64,000 nt of DNA, taken from NCBI GenBank assembly GCA_038501625.1, contig JAZAYU010000114.1:930001-994000 (forward strand), written 5' to 3'. Both the position numbers and the translations under genes were made by a program. Position 1 is the stretch's first letter, and each line of letters begins with the position of its first letter. The notes under the pieces were generated by a model that was not told the DNA's origin, searched no databases, and saw only the letters and a program-made list of their open reading frames with translations. Shown piece after piece: positions 49,301 to 57,855 of the stretch. The DNA is from Corbicula japonica. Lineage: Eukaryota > Mollusca > Bivalvia > Venerida > Cyrenidae.

Positions 49301-50716
49301 CATGTTGAAAACACTCTTAAAAAATGCAATTCCTTGCTCTATTTGCTTGGCAGGATTAAATATTATCTCTCTATTCCTATGCGAAAATTATACTTTAACT
49401 CATACATACTACCTCATCTTGATTATTGTTGTACTATCTGGGGGAACTGCAATTCTGAACTCATAAATAGTGTCATATGCTTTCAAAAAAGGGCTGCTCG
49501 ACTTATTTTAGATCTTACTGTTGAAACTCCGTCTGAAACTCTTTTCAAAGAATTAAGGTGGATGACATTTGATGAAAGGATAAAATTCAAAAAGGCTATA
49601 ATGATGTTTAAAGTATGTAACAAAATTGCTCCTGATTACTTGCAACAAAAATTCACCTATGTCTCTGATATTCATTCTAAAAATCTACGGTCCCAAGTCC
49701 TAAATTCAATTTATGTTCCAAAACCTAATCTTGAAATTTCTCGAAAGACTTTTACGTATTCAGGTTCCAAAATTTGGAATTCTCTACCAGATACAGTTAA
49801 GAATGCATCCACTGTTCAAGATTTCAAATCCAAATATTTAGATTTCACATATAACTTGCCATATTCATCGCATCATTCCCAAGGTAATTATTTTTGATTC
49901 TACCTATAACATAACCAGTTATATACCTGTATTTGTTTGTTTCTGCTTTTTATTTTTTGTCAAATAACATGCAGTATTCTTGCAACACTGCCAAGCTAAT
50001 CATTTGAATTCTATGCTTGTAATATAACATATTCACATTTGAATTCTATGCTTGTAATATAACATATTCATTGTAACACTTATACAGAATTAGTTTAATA
50101 TACTTGTAACATAACCTGTTGTTTATCTGTATATTGTTTGTTCTCTTTTGTTATGCAATGCTTCGTTTTGTACATAATTGTAAATGTAAATAATAGAGGA
50201 CCACAGGGAAGATTGGGCTTGCCCAACTGTGTTTCCTCTCTAAATAAAGTTATTATTATTATTATTATTATTATTGGACAGTGACTTTGCAGAGCCTTTT
50301 TATCACCATAGATCCAAAACTTGCTCACATGTTGTATTTTCTGCACCTTGCATCACCACTGGGTACCACTGTGTTGGTCACTGGAAATACTTATCATAAT
50401 TTACTAGATTGAGTACTGTGTAAAGCTGTGAAGGAACAGTGAATCTGTACTATACTCAACCTGCAAAATAACTTGTTGAAAAGTCTAATATGGTTAGAAC
50501 CAGTCTTCTTATTGATTTCACCTACATATAGACAAGATTGATTTTTTCCAATTATGTTATGTTATGTTCAAAGGTCACATGTATTTTCAGGATTTAGACC
50601 TGTCCCACAACAACATGGGTCCGCAGTGCTTCAGGGCCGTATGCTTGGCCATGTGCAGCAACTCTTCCATCCTCAGTTTGAATCTCTCTGACAACAAGGC
50701 AGATACAGATTCAGCG
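34357..50716 (+). CDS. Leucine-rich-repeat protein with N-myristoylation motif, 5' part (3 exons)
   Basis: Coding exons: 34357-34812, 35884-36003 and 50591-50716, all phase 0 (456, 120 and 126 nt; 234 codons so far). The ATG follows directly on a polypyrimidine tract and AG, so a 5' UTR intron is likely. MGSGSSK fits the N-myristoylation consensus. Residues ~8-140 are hydrophilic, Lys/Glu/Thr-rich and probably disordered. From FDCALKSACLL onward the sequence is repeat-like: VTKLQLNRALPL, MHKLENLKDLDLSHNNMG, SSILSLNLSDNKADTDSA. This is the ribonuclease-inhibitor type of LRR. The protein may sit at a membrane through its lipid and bind partners through the LRRs; this is inference. No further exon was recognised before the window end. 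The 14.6-kb intron before the third exon is packed with nested transposons. Confidence 0.7.
34846..35081. mobile_element. TTAA-type palindromic MITE in LRR-gene intron
   Basis: Left TTAACCATTTACTCCATAG, right GGAGTAAATGGCTTAG, with mirrored GATCTGGATCTACAT and TGTAGATCAGAACAGC blocks inside. It begins 34 bases past the exon 1 donor. Confidence 0.6.
35082..35883. other. Intron of the LRR gene, nothing recognised
   Basis: AT-rich sequence ending in a clear acceptor (TATTTCAG) at 35883. Open frames here are short and on both strands; none looks coding. Confidence 0.4.
36491..39372. mobile_element. Pearl/Helentron-like element with ~170-bp core repeats and giant microsatellite
   Basis: It begins AGCTCAACTATTCGAAG and closes with CTTCGAATAGTCGAGCT, then a hairpin (GCAGTCG-TTTC-CGACTGG). 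Core units recur every ~165-176 bp, with TAAAGTTTGC near 36576, 36739, 36915, 37091, 37265, 37431 and 37595. Then comes a microsatellite of more than 1 kb. The order (end, core array, microsatellite, hairpin) is that of bivalve pearl elements. Confidence 0.6.
38036..39105. repeat. 1.07-kb compound microsatellite: (ACTAT)n, (ACACC)n, (AAC/ACC)n
   Basis: Starts as near-perfect ACTAT pentamers (to ~38165), changes through CCATA to ACACC pentamers (~38180-38260), then to increasingly mixed CAC/AAC triplets. It returns to ACCAT/ACTAT at ~39055-39080. The + strand is almost free of G throughout. The long frames found here on both strands are repeat artefacts. Confidence 0.95.
39873..40107. mobile_element. 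TTAA-type palindromic MITE in LRR-gene intron
   Basis: Left AGCCCTTTTCTCCATAG, right GAAGTAAAGGATTAA, with CAGTGTAGATCCAGATCAGC and GATCTTGATCTACACTGGTC inside. Confidence 0.6.
40160..40325 (-). repeat. Possible SINE fragment
   Basis: The minus strand has TGGCCTAGTGGTTCAGGTG, an exact A-box pattern, but no clear B box follows. It may be the head of a tRNA-derived SINE, with the rest (TGCCAGGTGCCCAGC side) its body. Confidence 0.3.
40414..44934. mobile_element. Pearl-like element with ~21 core repeats (145-155 bp)
   Basis: It opens with a (GAGCTATCACTGAAGGTG) leader and ATACCCCCGC, and closes with tetramer-like CAACGAACCAACC, then CTTCGTATGCGGGGGTAT, so the termini pair. Between them, units marked by AATAATGGACTGATCCACA recur about every 145-155 bp, alternating two subtypes. 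A larger unit of ~430 bp is itself duplicated (40905-41335 and 41335-41770; again around 42.8-43.7 kb). It is interrupted at 43735-44518 by a TIR element. Non-coding. Confidence 0.7.
43735..44518. mobile_element. Harbinger-like MITE with GC-rich degenerate interior
   Basis: Ends CTGCCCTCACACATACC and GGTATGTGTGAGGGCAG are exact inverted copies, extended by TCGCGACCTTACTGCG. TAA on both sides, read against neighbouring intact satellite units, is a likely 3-bp target duplication (TWA, as in PIF/Harbinger). The interior consists of diverged ~9-12-base phrases such as CTGCGAC, TACGTCC and GGCGAC and is far richer in GC and CpG than the rest of the window. Confidence 0.7.
44952..46973 (+). CDS. 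ORF1 protein of the non-LTR element: coiled coil plus SGNH/GDSL esterase
   Basis: 673 codons from an ATG preceded by an in-frame stop. The N-terminal ~60 residues (MLGLKIWPPGETVSTTTNGL) resemble the globular start of L2/CR1 ORF1 proteins. A Ser/Asn-rich linker follows, then a long heptad-rich coiled coil at ~210-380. The SGNH hydrolase lies at ~425-600: IILGDSITK (nucleophile Ser), GGARVKTIE, HVGINNIS (Asn block), and DEVHLNPKGG (Asp and His). ORF1 proteins of this type bind RNA and form trimers; the role of the esterase in the life cycle is not settled. The tail is Gln/Pro/His-rich and overlaps ORF2 by 124 bases. Confidence 0.88.
   Translation: MQRNKSDMLGLKIWPPGETVSTTTNGLKVVITAFSSNKVLIQGAGCKLWQFTIFRVLSEKLNRPASQSNQSHRDLDTPTTSRNNSNSKHSYTPQNFNPRASPKNLLTSLATKLSPVFISRPSNNQQNSKTKKAKTYTPVNTLYNQNGINTSLNGSNDQTLSTEPLPALNAKVADEQTLLKEVTTDAGSTSSKCKTTSTQTEIPASHQTDSEIQHSVEELIQASEKLREENSELATKITNMSEKHKQLIKKNLEQANQISVLSENNQSLKSDLTKKNGQCLVLEEENQKLKKQLKQITNEKSDLVKKLMSKETENEQTTFLYDNIQELKDDLKFEIQQSVNTIKDNIEENSFTREIVLLKNELKKEIANINEQLKQQQQNKTNQTAQEHTLHSTQRKTTKPNTNVEPPSSNNKSNVTAEIHSNKKKQVIILGDSITKVLSRQKMSNNKVNVFIKSQGGARVKTIENTVTSMAQNGTLAENTDAILIHVGINNISEADTPSSVAEDFRDLIDAVKLHAPQTKILLSSILPKKRDKLSLERSSDVNEALYDICQENGYTFIDNTKDFISDKSLYFDEVHLNPKGGAALGKNFSKAISRVLQITEESTESHFQQGSRRETKNHHLNNHQPRMRIRSPWKGPQSHWNRPQSHHTQTQPPPFPWAQIQPTWYQPMPAQF
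46850..49897 (+). CDS. ORF2 protein: APE-type endonuclease and reverse transcriptase
   Basis: 1015 codons. Translation probably starts at the ATG at 46850 or slightly later (MVSADAST). Endonuclease/exonuclease/phosphatase domain ~60-270: HLNIHYL, SETFL, YRPPSS, GDFNFD, TIIDHIYTN, SLSDHFPV, all catalytic blocks present. Reverse transcriptase ~500-780: KVTPIFKKG, NNYRPISILP, FLDLSKAFD, VPQGSVLGPLLFIIFIND, and the catalytic FADD at ~725. A C-terminal Cys/His-containing region follows. No stop or frameshift interrupts it, so the copy could be active or very recently so. Motif spelling fits the CR1/L2 group better than RTE or LINE-1. Confidence 0.9.
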   Translation: MERTTIPLEQTTVSPHTDTTTSIPVGADSTNMVSADASTVLTNKDLKWFCESGLHIAHLNIHYLYPKLDQIKNLLNEQENIHVFGLSETFLNNTFCNSEITIQNYQLFRKDRKTNGGGLVIYVRNDIVCRQRPDIENENVEAIWLEVKYGKQKPFLLGYVYRPPSSTQIWIDNFQQILENVYAENSETYILGDFNFDYNNLSKVNRNWLNLIDNMHLHQLVETFTRVTQSSSTIIDHIYTNKPYNVIEINTPVVSLSDHFPVCFTRKVSSTSLKSNESNGFCYNVIKFRSMKNFNEKDFITDLENQPFSVIDIFDDPYDALDYFCDLFLNVLNMHAPKKRRRVKFPIQQPWFSKDITEATKTRDYFKKIGDIENYRKSRNIVQSLIHETKKSYFSKTINNNKRNPKEIWKNLNLLSCKPKIQASQQQINDNDGNSITNPEAIANIFNNFFTSLSDSLHPTQQHRTKTPSQTLIDFVNSKIENAASFDIPLLKKDFVIEQLKTLSSSKSTGLDGLSAKFLKLSADVVAESITKILNLSLQTGIYPKQFKLAKVTPIFKKGLKHDVNNYRPISILPIMSKIIERHVSNQIKQYLKAYNLLHERQSGFRSNHSCETALTAMVDDWIMAIDNNQFSGTVFLDLSKAFDLIDHELLLSKLSAYKFHENSIKWFQSYLGGRTQKVSVANVLSESKSISCDVPQGSVLGPLLFIIFINDMPLSTQHSTTNMFADDSSITYSSGSISDVTNALNEDLSQIEQWCSQNSMKINTTKTKAMFITSHAKNKAVLNSDNQIQLANENIEISNSEKLLGVHIDSKLTWHIHVENTLKKCNSLLYLLGRIKYYLSIPMRKLYFNSYILPHLDYCCTIWGNCNSELINSVICFQKRAARLILDLTVETPSETLFKELRWMTFDERIKFKKAIMMFKVCNKIAPDYLQQKFTYVSDIHSKNLRSQVLNSIYVPKPNLEISRKTFTYSGSKIWNSLPDTVKNASTVQDFKSKYLDFTYNLPYSSHHSQGNYF
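50277..50590. other. Intron end between retrotransposon and LRR exon
   Basis: Unremarkable AT-rich sequence ending with an acceptor (TGTATTTTCAG) at 50590. Confidence 0.45.
50591..50716 (+). CDS. LRR exon (third coding exon of the LRR gene)
   Basis: Acceptor ATTTTCAG and donor GTAAGT bound 126 bases that read DLDLSHNNMGPQCFRAVCLA, then SSILSLNLSDNKADTDSA. That is one and a half ribonuclease-inhibitor-type repeats (LxLSxNxxG). Phase 0 on both sides, as for the exon at 35884-36003, whose last residues (KLENLK) it completes. Confidence 0.85.
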
Positions 50717-52557
50717 GTAAGTGTCTAGCAATATGTTGCTGCCATCCCACCCCACACCCCTCCTTGCCTAAGAAAAATGGCAGTGTATTCTGTCAAAACT
50801 GTGAATTAAAGGACCTAAAAGTCCGGTGGCCCCACCCCCTCAAAAAATTGTTATTGGACATAAGCTTTGATTATTGCTTGAATTAAGACAAACTCTTCTT
50901 TTTTCTCTTTTTTTTTGACTTTATTGTGCATTCATATGTTGAAAAACAATGAATCATAACAAATATAGATATATTATAATGTCACACAAAATTTGGCATA
51001 CAAATGCTGTTTAAAAGTACTAAGTCACAGCAAAAAGTGCATATTGAAAGCAATCAAATACACAACAAAAAGTCAATATGGCAACCACTGTACAAATGTT
51101 TTCAATTAAAGCATACAAAAATTGCCATTCGCGATTCTACGAATAGGCATCGGACCAAGCCGATTTTTCGTAAAATCATATTTTTCGTAGTATCGCATTT
51201 TTGTTTCTTTGTTTGGTTGTGGTGATACTGCCACAAAGTTTCAATGCGTTATACCTCGCTACATTTCGGACTATGTTATTGTTGTGATGTCAAGAAAAAT
51301 TAATAAAAAATAATATGAATACATCTTCGATGTCATTTTTATAGAAAAATTACATGTTATGATCATCCAAATGTTTGTTCATCATACACTCACATATCAA
51401 ATAATATACAAGTATACATTTACCTTTTGTCGTAAAATAAACAACCATAACACTTTTTTTTTCAAATTACACAAAATAATGCCTAGCATAGATTTTTAAT
51501 TAAATAGTTATTTATCAACATAAAACAAATACTCAGTTCGCTAATTTGCTCAGAATGCCGATACCAATTTACTGAATTAAGACTGAGAAATGCCATTGAG
51601 ATAATGTTATGCTGAATTAAATGGCAGAAGTAAAATGTTTTAAGCAATACAATTGTTTCAAATTTTATACAATTTTGAACATTTGACATTTAATCACTCA
51701 AACTGTTTTTGTTACAAGAAAACAGGCTTGCTGGTTGTTTACATGCCATGTCACAACTGCTTGAGTTGATAACTGCTCAACAATGCAAAGGATATTGCTC
51801 GCAGAGAGGTGTGAAAATCACCAGCCTGACCGAAATTCGTTAAATCACATTGTTTCTTTTAAGCTTTAGGGACTGTCATAATTATTTGCTTAATTGTATT
51901 TTTCGTTAAATCGCATTTCATTCAATCAAATCTTTTTCATATTGAATAAAGAAGGAATACGAATGGGACCAACCGCTTTGTTCGTAGTAAACTGTTATTT
52001 AATAAAATCACGATTTGTAATATCGCAAGTGGACTGTACATGAAAAAATATCATTAAAAAAATGATGCAAATAATATTGGTTCAATATCAGGGTGAGGCC
52101 CTCCCCGACCCACCAAACAATTAGAAATAAATAATTACTCTTTAAGTCTTAGACATAAGCTTTGAAAAAAGTTAAGAGAATAGCAGAACATTAGGAATAA
52201 AAAGGTTTTGGGTTATTTTCAGGTATAAGCTATTATGACTAAAAAATGTGGAACAATGAGTAAAACATAGGTTTCCCTTGCCCTCATTTAAAAAATTAAA
52301 ACATAGCCTAGAACTTCCAAAGAATTACTGTAATCACCCAAGTATTGGAACAGTTAAAAATAATAAAATTTGTTTGTGTCCCAAAATTTAGGGTTGCAAA
52401 AAAAATATTTGTTCAAAAAAATGTCCTAATATTTTGGGTACTGTCGATTTATATGCAAGCACCAGTTATTATAAAAACATTAGGATGTTATCACAGAACG
52501 TATACGGATCGACCATTATAAATGATTATACGAAATAAAGTAATGTTAGAATACTTT
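50717..52557. other. Downstream intron: repeats, possible pogo-like element
   Basis: From ~51118 (GCGATTCTACGAATAGG, TCGGACCAAGCCGATTTTTCG) to ~52038 (GAATGGGACCAACCGC, TATCGCAAGTGGAC) the two ends are diverged inverted copies, suggesting a ~900-bp decayed DNA transposon. At 52330-52450 there is a block with CACCCAAGTATTGG and GTGTCCCAAAATTTAGGG that recurs in inverted order at 57130-57305. No further LRR exon was found. Confidence 0.35.
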
Positions 52558-52766
52558 TAGTGTCGCCGTTTCGAAGAAACGGCGATACATAGGGACTGCT
52601 TTGTCCGTCCGTCTGTCTATCACGAAAACTTAACGCTGGCTATAACTTTGCCATTTCTTAATATTTCTTCATCAAACTTTCACATTATATTGCTCATGAC
52701 AACACCCTCGAGATGATACCAAATTCTCAAGGTCAAGGTCACATTTGATGGAGTTATGCCCCTTTT

Positions 52767-55700
52767 TATGCCCCCGAAGGGAGGCATATAGTAATCGGAC
52801 CGTCCGTCCGTCCGTCCTTCCGACCGTCCGTCCGTCCGAAATAATCTTGTCCTCGCTTCTTCTCCAAAACCCCTTGAGGGATTTCTTTCAAACTTCACAG
52901 GAGTGTTTGTCACCAAGCCTAGTTGTGCATATCGTCAAGAATTTCTGCTCGGATTATTTTTGGCTGAGTTATGGCCCTTTTTAGCAAAATCTTGTCCTCG
53001 CTTCTTCTCTAAAACCGCTTGAGGGATTTCATTGAAACTTCACAGGAGTGTTTGTCACCAAGCCTAGTTGTGCATATCGTCAAGAATTTCTGCTCGGATT
53101 ATTTTTGGTGGAGTTATGGGCCTTTTTACCTAACCCTAACCCTAAACCCTAACCCTAAGGTAAATTTTGTTAACGCAATTAGAGGTTACATTTTTTGTCC
53201 GATTGTCATGAAATTTGGTATGAATATTGATATTGATGATTTCTACACAAATTATTAAAATCATGTTGTTAAATTGACCAGGGGCCCCGCCCTGGGGATT
53301 TTAATTGTTTTCTTTTAAATTCTGTTTTTAACCTTTGATTTTTTACAGTTATTAACCAGATTTTGACACAACCTTTATACCATCTTAAAATTCAATCTTT
53401 CCTGAACAATTTATTCACTGGTTGTTCAGGGATAAAATTTGAAACAAAATTTTAGTAGCAGGGTGAAAATTTCAAGTGTCAAAATCCAATATTTCTACCT
53501 GTCTTCAGCTATATTTAGGTATGATGTTTACCAGTAGTATTACTGGTACAGTTGCTGGACAATGACCTGATGAACTTTGCTGCTTAGATCTGTGTTATGC
53601 AATATTAAGAACTTTGCTCTGGAAGATTTTATTGGGTAAATTTTGTCATTTTATGGATAGTGACAAATAAATTTTCTTCCTTTATAGCACTTTGAAAATC
53701 AGGCTTTTCTGAATATGTTATTCACTGTTTTTTAAGTAAAACAACAACAAGAACAACAACAACAAATCTGTAGCACATTCTCAAAATGTTGAGACTAAAT
53801 TTAATAGAATTTTCTTGTTAAAACTCTAGCGGTCACATTTTTGCTCCGATTGTCATGAAACTTGGTCAGGATGTTTGTCCCAATGATTTCACAGACGACT
53901 TTGAATATGGGTCATCTGGGTCCAAAAACTAGGTCACTGTTACTAAAAATAGAATTTTCTTGTTTACACTCTAGCAGTCACATTTTTGCTCCAATTGTCA
54001 TGAAACTTGATCAGGAAGTTTGTCCCAATGATTTCTCGGATGAGTTCGAATATGGGTCATCTGGGTCCAAAAACAAGGCCACTGTTACTAAAAATAGAAT
54101 TTTCTTGTTAACACTCTAGCGGTCGCATTTTTGCTCCGATTGTCATGAAACTTGGTCAGGATGTTTTTTCCAATGATTTCTTGGACGAGATTGAATATGG
54201 GTCATCTGGGTCCCAAATTTAGGTCACTGTTACTAAAAATAGAATTTTCTTGTTAACACTAGCAGTCACACTTTTGCTCCGATTGTCATGAAACTTGGTC
54301 AGGATGTTTGTCCCAATGATTTCTCGGATGAGTTTGAATATGGGTCATCTGGGTCCCAAAACTAGGTCACTGTTACTAAAAATAGAATGTTCTTGTTAAC
54401 ACTCTAGCGGTCACATTTTTGCTCCGATTGTCATGAAACTTGGTCAGGATGTTTGTCCCAATGATTTCTCGGATGATTTCGAATACGGGTCATCTGGGTC
54501 CAAAAACTAGGTCACTGTTACTATAAATAGAATTTTCTTGTTAACACTAGCAGTCACATTTTTGCTCCAATTGTCATGAAACTTTTTCAGGATGTTTGTC
54601 CCAATGATTTCTAGGAAGAGTTTGAATATGGGTCATCTGGTTCCAAAAACTAGGTCACTGTAACTAAAAATAGAATTTTCTTGTTAACACTCTAGCGGTC
54701 ACACTTTTGTTCTGATTGTCATCACACTTGGTCAGGATGTTTGTCCCAATGATTTCTCGGACGAGTTTGAATATGGGTAATCTGGGTCCAAAAACTAGGT
54801 CACTGTTACTAAAAATAGAATTTTCTTGTTAACACTCTAGAGGTCACATTTTTGCTCTGATTGTCATGAAACTTGGTCAGGATGTTTGTCCCAATGATTT
54901 CTCTGACAAGTTTGAATATGGGTCATCTGGGTCCAAAAACTAGGTCACTGTTACTAAAAATAGAATTTTCTTGTTAACACTATAGCGGTCACATTTTTAC
55001 TCTGATTGTCAGATTGTAAAGAAACTTGGTCAGGACATATGTCCCAGATATTAATTGGACGAGTTCGAATATGGGTCACCTGGGGTCAAAAACTAGGTCA
55101 CTGTTACTAAAAATAGAAAAATCTTGTCCAGGCTGTAAATTTGTTATTTCTCATTGGATTTTAAAATAACTTGGCTCAAATGTTTACCATGACAAGGTGT
55201 AGTTTCGCGTACAATACCCATGCCTGTTGGTCCAAGGTCAAGGTCACTGTTACTAAAAATAAAATTTTCTTGTTTGGGCTGTTAATTCCTAATGAATGGA
55301 GTGATTTCAAAATAACTTTACATAAATGTTCACCATGACAAGGGGCTGTGTTGCTTACAATACCCATGCCGGTAGGTCAAAGGTCAAGGTCACTGTTACT
55401 TAAAAAAAGCATTTTCTTTTCCAAGCTGTAGATTTGTTGTTTCTTATTGGATTTTAAAATAACTTGGTGTATATGTTCACCATATTGAGACGTTGGGTCT
55501 TGTACAACACAACTTTGTTGTACTCAGCTGAGTGATAAAGGGCCATCATGGCCCTCTTGTTCATATTACCCAAATCATATGTAGTAAGGTCCATACCTCT
55601 AATAATCATTTTCCAGGATAATCTCCCCAATAATCTTAAAATTTTCTAAAAAAATGTTATATTTAACTTTATTTAACTATATATTTACTGCAGACTTGAA

Positions 55701-55861
55701 ACATATGATCCTTTCATCTTTCACATTATATGCATGCAGTATGCTTTGTCTTCCACAAGCATATTTTTCATTACATATGTTTATTTATTACATATGTATA
55801 CCTATTCGATTTCAAAGCTGCATTTCGGGGGCATATGTCAATTTCAAGTGACAGCTCTTGT
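52767..55861. mobile_element. Inner pearl-like element with nine 144-bp core repeats
   Basis: It begins ATGCCCCCGAAGGGAGGCAT, has a (CCGT)n microsatellite (52799-52838), and ends TTTCGGGGGCATATG plus AGCTCTTGT. The core array at 53825-55135 has AGGTCACTGTTACTAAAAAT about every 144 bp. Left and right flanks rejoin to the intact outer sequence seen at 56010-56040 without a target duplication, as expected of rolling-circle elements. Non-coding. Confidence 0.65.
53135..53160. repeat. Short interstitial telomere-like repeat
   Basis: Four near-perfect CCCTAA units (one with an extra A), i.e. TTAGGG on the minus strand, inside the inner pearl-like element. Confidence 0.8.
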
Positions 55862-56545
55862 TGTACTTATATTTAGACACGAAAACTTACCGTTGGCAAT
55901 AACTTTGCCAATTCTTAATATTTCTTCATCAAACTTTCAAATTATATTGCTTATGACAACACGCTCGAGATGATACCAAATTCTCAAGGTCAAGGTCACA
56001 TTTGATGGAGTTATGCCCCTTTTTGTACTTATATTTAGACACGAAAACTTAACGTTGGCAATAACTTTGCCAATTCTTAATATTTCTTCATGAAACTTTC
56101 AAATTATATTCCTTATGACAACACGCTTGTGATGATACCACATTCTTTAGGTCAAGGTCACATTTATGGAGTTATTTCCCTTTTTATGAAAACTTAACAT
56201 TGGCTATAACTTTGCCATTTCTTAATATTTCTTCATCAAACTTTCAAATTATATTCCTTTTAACAACACGCTCCTGATAATACCACATTCTTTAGGTCAA
56301 GGTCACACTTGATGGAGTTATTCATCTTTATATGAAAACTTTACATTGGCTATAACTTTGCCATTTCTTAATATTTCTTCATCAAACTTTCAAATTATAT
56401 TCCCTATGACAATACGCTCAGGACGATACTATATTCTTAAGGTCAAGGTCACATTTGTTGGAGTAATGCCCCTTTTTGTACTTGCATTTTTATTTTGACA
56501 GCACCAGAGGGCGACACAAGTGCTCAACTGAACACCCATCTAGTT

Positions 56546-57710
56546 TAAATTGTTTTCTGTTTACCGTTTGGAGTGTAAAATGATTTATATTTGTGTCAAA
56601 AATTGTCGAGCATTATTTAATTAAATGGAAATTGACATTTTGTTTATCTCTTTGCATGTGTTTGATGACATAGCTTGCAGACTTGAAACTGGTGGCTTAA
56701 TTTAGGATGTTTTCACGCCTTTGTCTGACATTGGAAAGGCTGTTTTCATAAGAATTAACTGCAACACTTAGAACTGACACTGACACTCGCCTTATCCTGT
56801 TATCTGCACCTGCATAATCAGTTTAGCGAGTTACTTACAATAAACAGATTAAAACAATCCAAGGCTCACAATAAAATAATTTGGACACTGGTATATAATT
56901 AATTGAAAAATAATGATAGCCATTATTTATACAGAGACATGTAAGTTTAATAAAAAAGAAGGTACATCGGTTCTTTATATATTATATTTTTTCCTCTCGA
57001 ATCCCTAATTTTGAATATCTTTCAACATTAAAAAATTTGTTTTGCAATATACAGCATAAGATAAACTACGCAAAAGCATCGTAAATATTAAAGAGAAACA
57101 TGGCTCGACTTGCATAATTACAGGTACCGAGCACATTTCCCGTGTCCCAAAATTTAGGAACACGAAAATACTGTTTCTTAAAGTGTCCCAAAACTTAGAG
57201 ACACCAAAAAATACTGATCCCAAAAGTGTCCCAATATTTTGGGACGCAAAAACTAATTATTTTTGTGAAAAATAAGAGTGTCCCAATACTTAGGGTGATA
57301 ACGGTATGTGAAAATTACTATTAGTTTATGGGGCTTCATTTTAGTACCTAAACCTGAACCCACATCCCCAACATAAAAAAAATAAGTTTTAAATAAGCAA
57401 AATATGATTGAAACTGAATTTTGAAGAACAAAAACATGAACAAGGGCAAGCATGTTTAAGTTAAAATTTTGTTTTCATCAATTTAAATAACAGGCCTTAT
57501 AGCATCACACAAAGATATGTTTTCACTTTTCATGAGATTATGATTCTACTTCATTTGCTGGGGTATTATAGCATTTCATACTGTCACATTTATGTTTAAT
57601 TCAAGAAGCCCCTAGTCTTCAACCCATTACATTAATGCAAATAATCTGTTTTCTTTCGAGGCAGTAGTTTAGTTGAAATTAATAGAATATACCTTTTCCT
57701 ACAAAAAAAC
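56546..57710. other. AT-rich stretch with an inverted 'GTGTCCCAA' repeat
   Basis: Mostly featureless. At 57130-57305 GTGTCCCAAAATTTAGG-type phrases occur four times in both orientations. They match, inverted, the block at 52330-52450, so both are probably copies of one small foldback element. Confidence 0.4.
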
Positions 57711-57855
57711 TAAACCCTTTCCTCCATCTATACACCTTTATTGCGTGGAGTGTAGATCCAGATCAGCCGACATATCCCTACCGTCTGAACAAAATCTACA
57801 CTGTTTGCTTTTTTTATTTGTTCAGTTAAAACTGACTAAAGTGCGACCAGTGCAG
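57711..57855. mobile_element. TTAA-type MITE, left part, split by an LTR element
   Basis: AACCCTTTCCTCCATC and CAGATCAGCC mark the left half. It breaks off at GACCAGTGCAG, where the LTR element starts, and resumes at 62060. Confidence 0.75.

Larger units (their letters stand above)
44945..50276 (+). mobile_element. CR1/L2-like non-LTR retrotransposon, apparently intact
   Basis: Two long overlapping ORFs (esterase/coiled-coil and endonuclease/reverse transcriptase) are followed by a ~350-bp 3' UTR, an AATAAA at 50243-50248 and a terminal (ATT)n tail. The 3' UTR contains a ~36-bp duplication (ATTTGAATTCTATGCTTGTA). The 5' end lies just outside the satellite element and no 5' UTR is apparent, so slight 5' truncation is possible. 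Lies in the large intron of the LRR gene in the same orientation. No target duplication was seen. Confidence 0.85.
52558..56545. mobile_element. Outer pearl-like element
   Basis: It starts with a hairpin (GCCGTTTCGAAGAAACGGC), then a GTCCGTCCGTCTGTC microsatellite and a core repeat (ACTTTGCCATTTCTTAATAT). Core units continue at ~55878, 56045, 56187 and 56338 (about 145-165 bp each), ending GAGGGCGACACAAGTGC. The block 52767-55861 is a second element inserted into it. Confidence 0.55.

Noticed and set aside
52745..54119. Short plus-strand frames in the 53-54 kb region
   Set aside because: They are repeat-derived, recur with the 144-bp core units and have no coding features.
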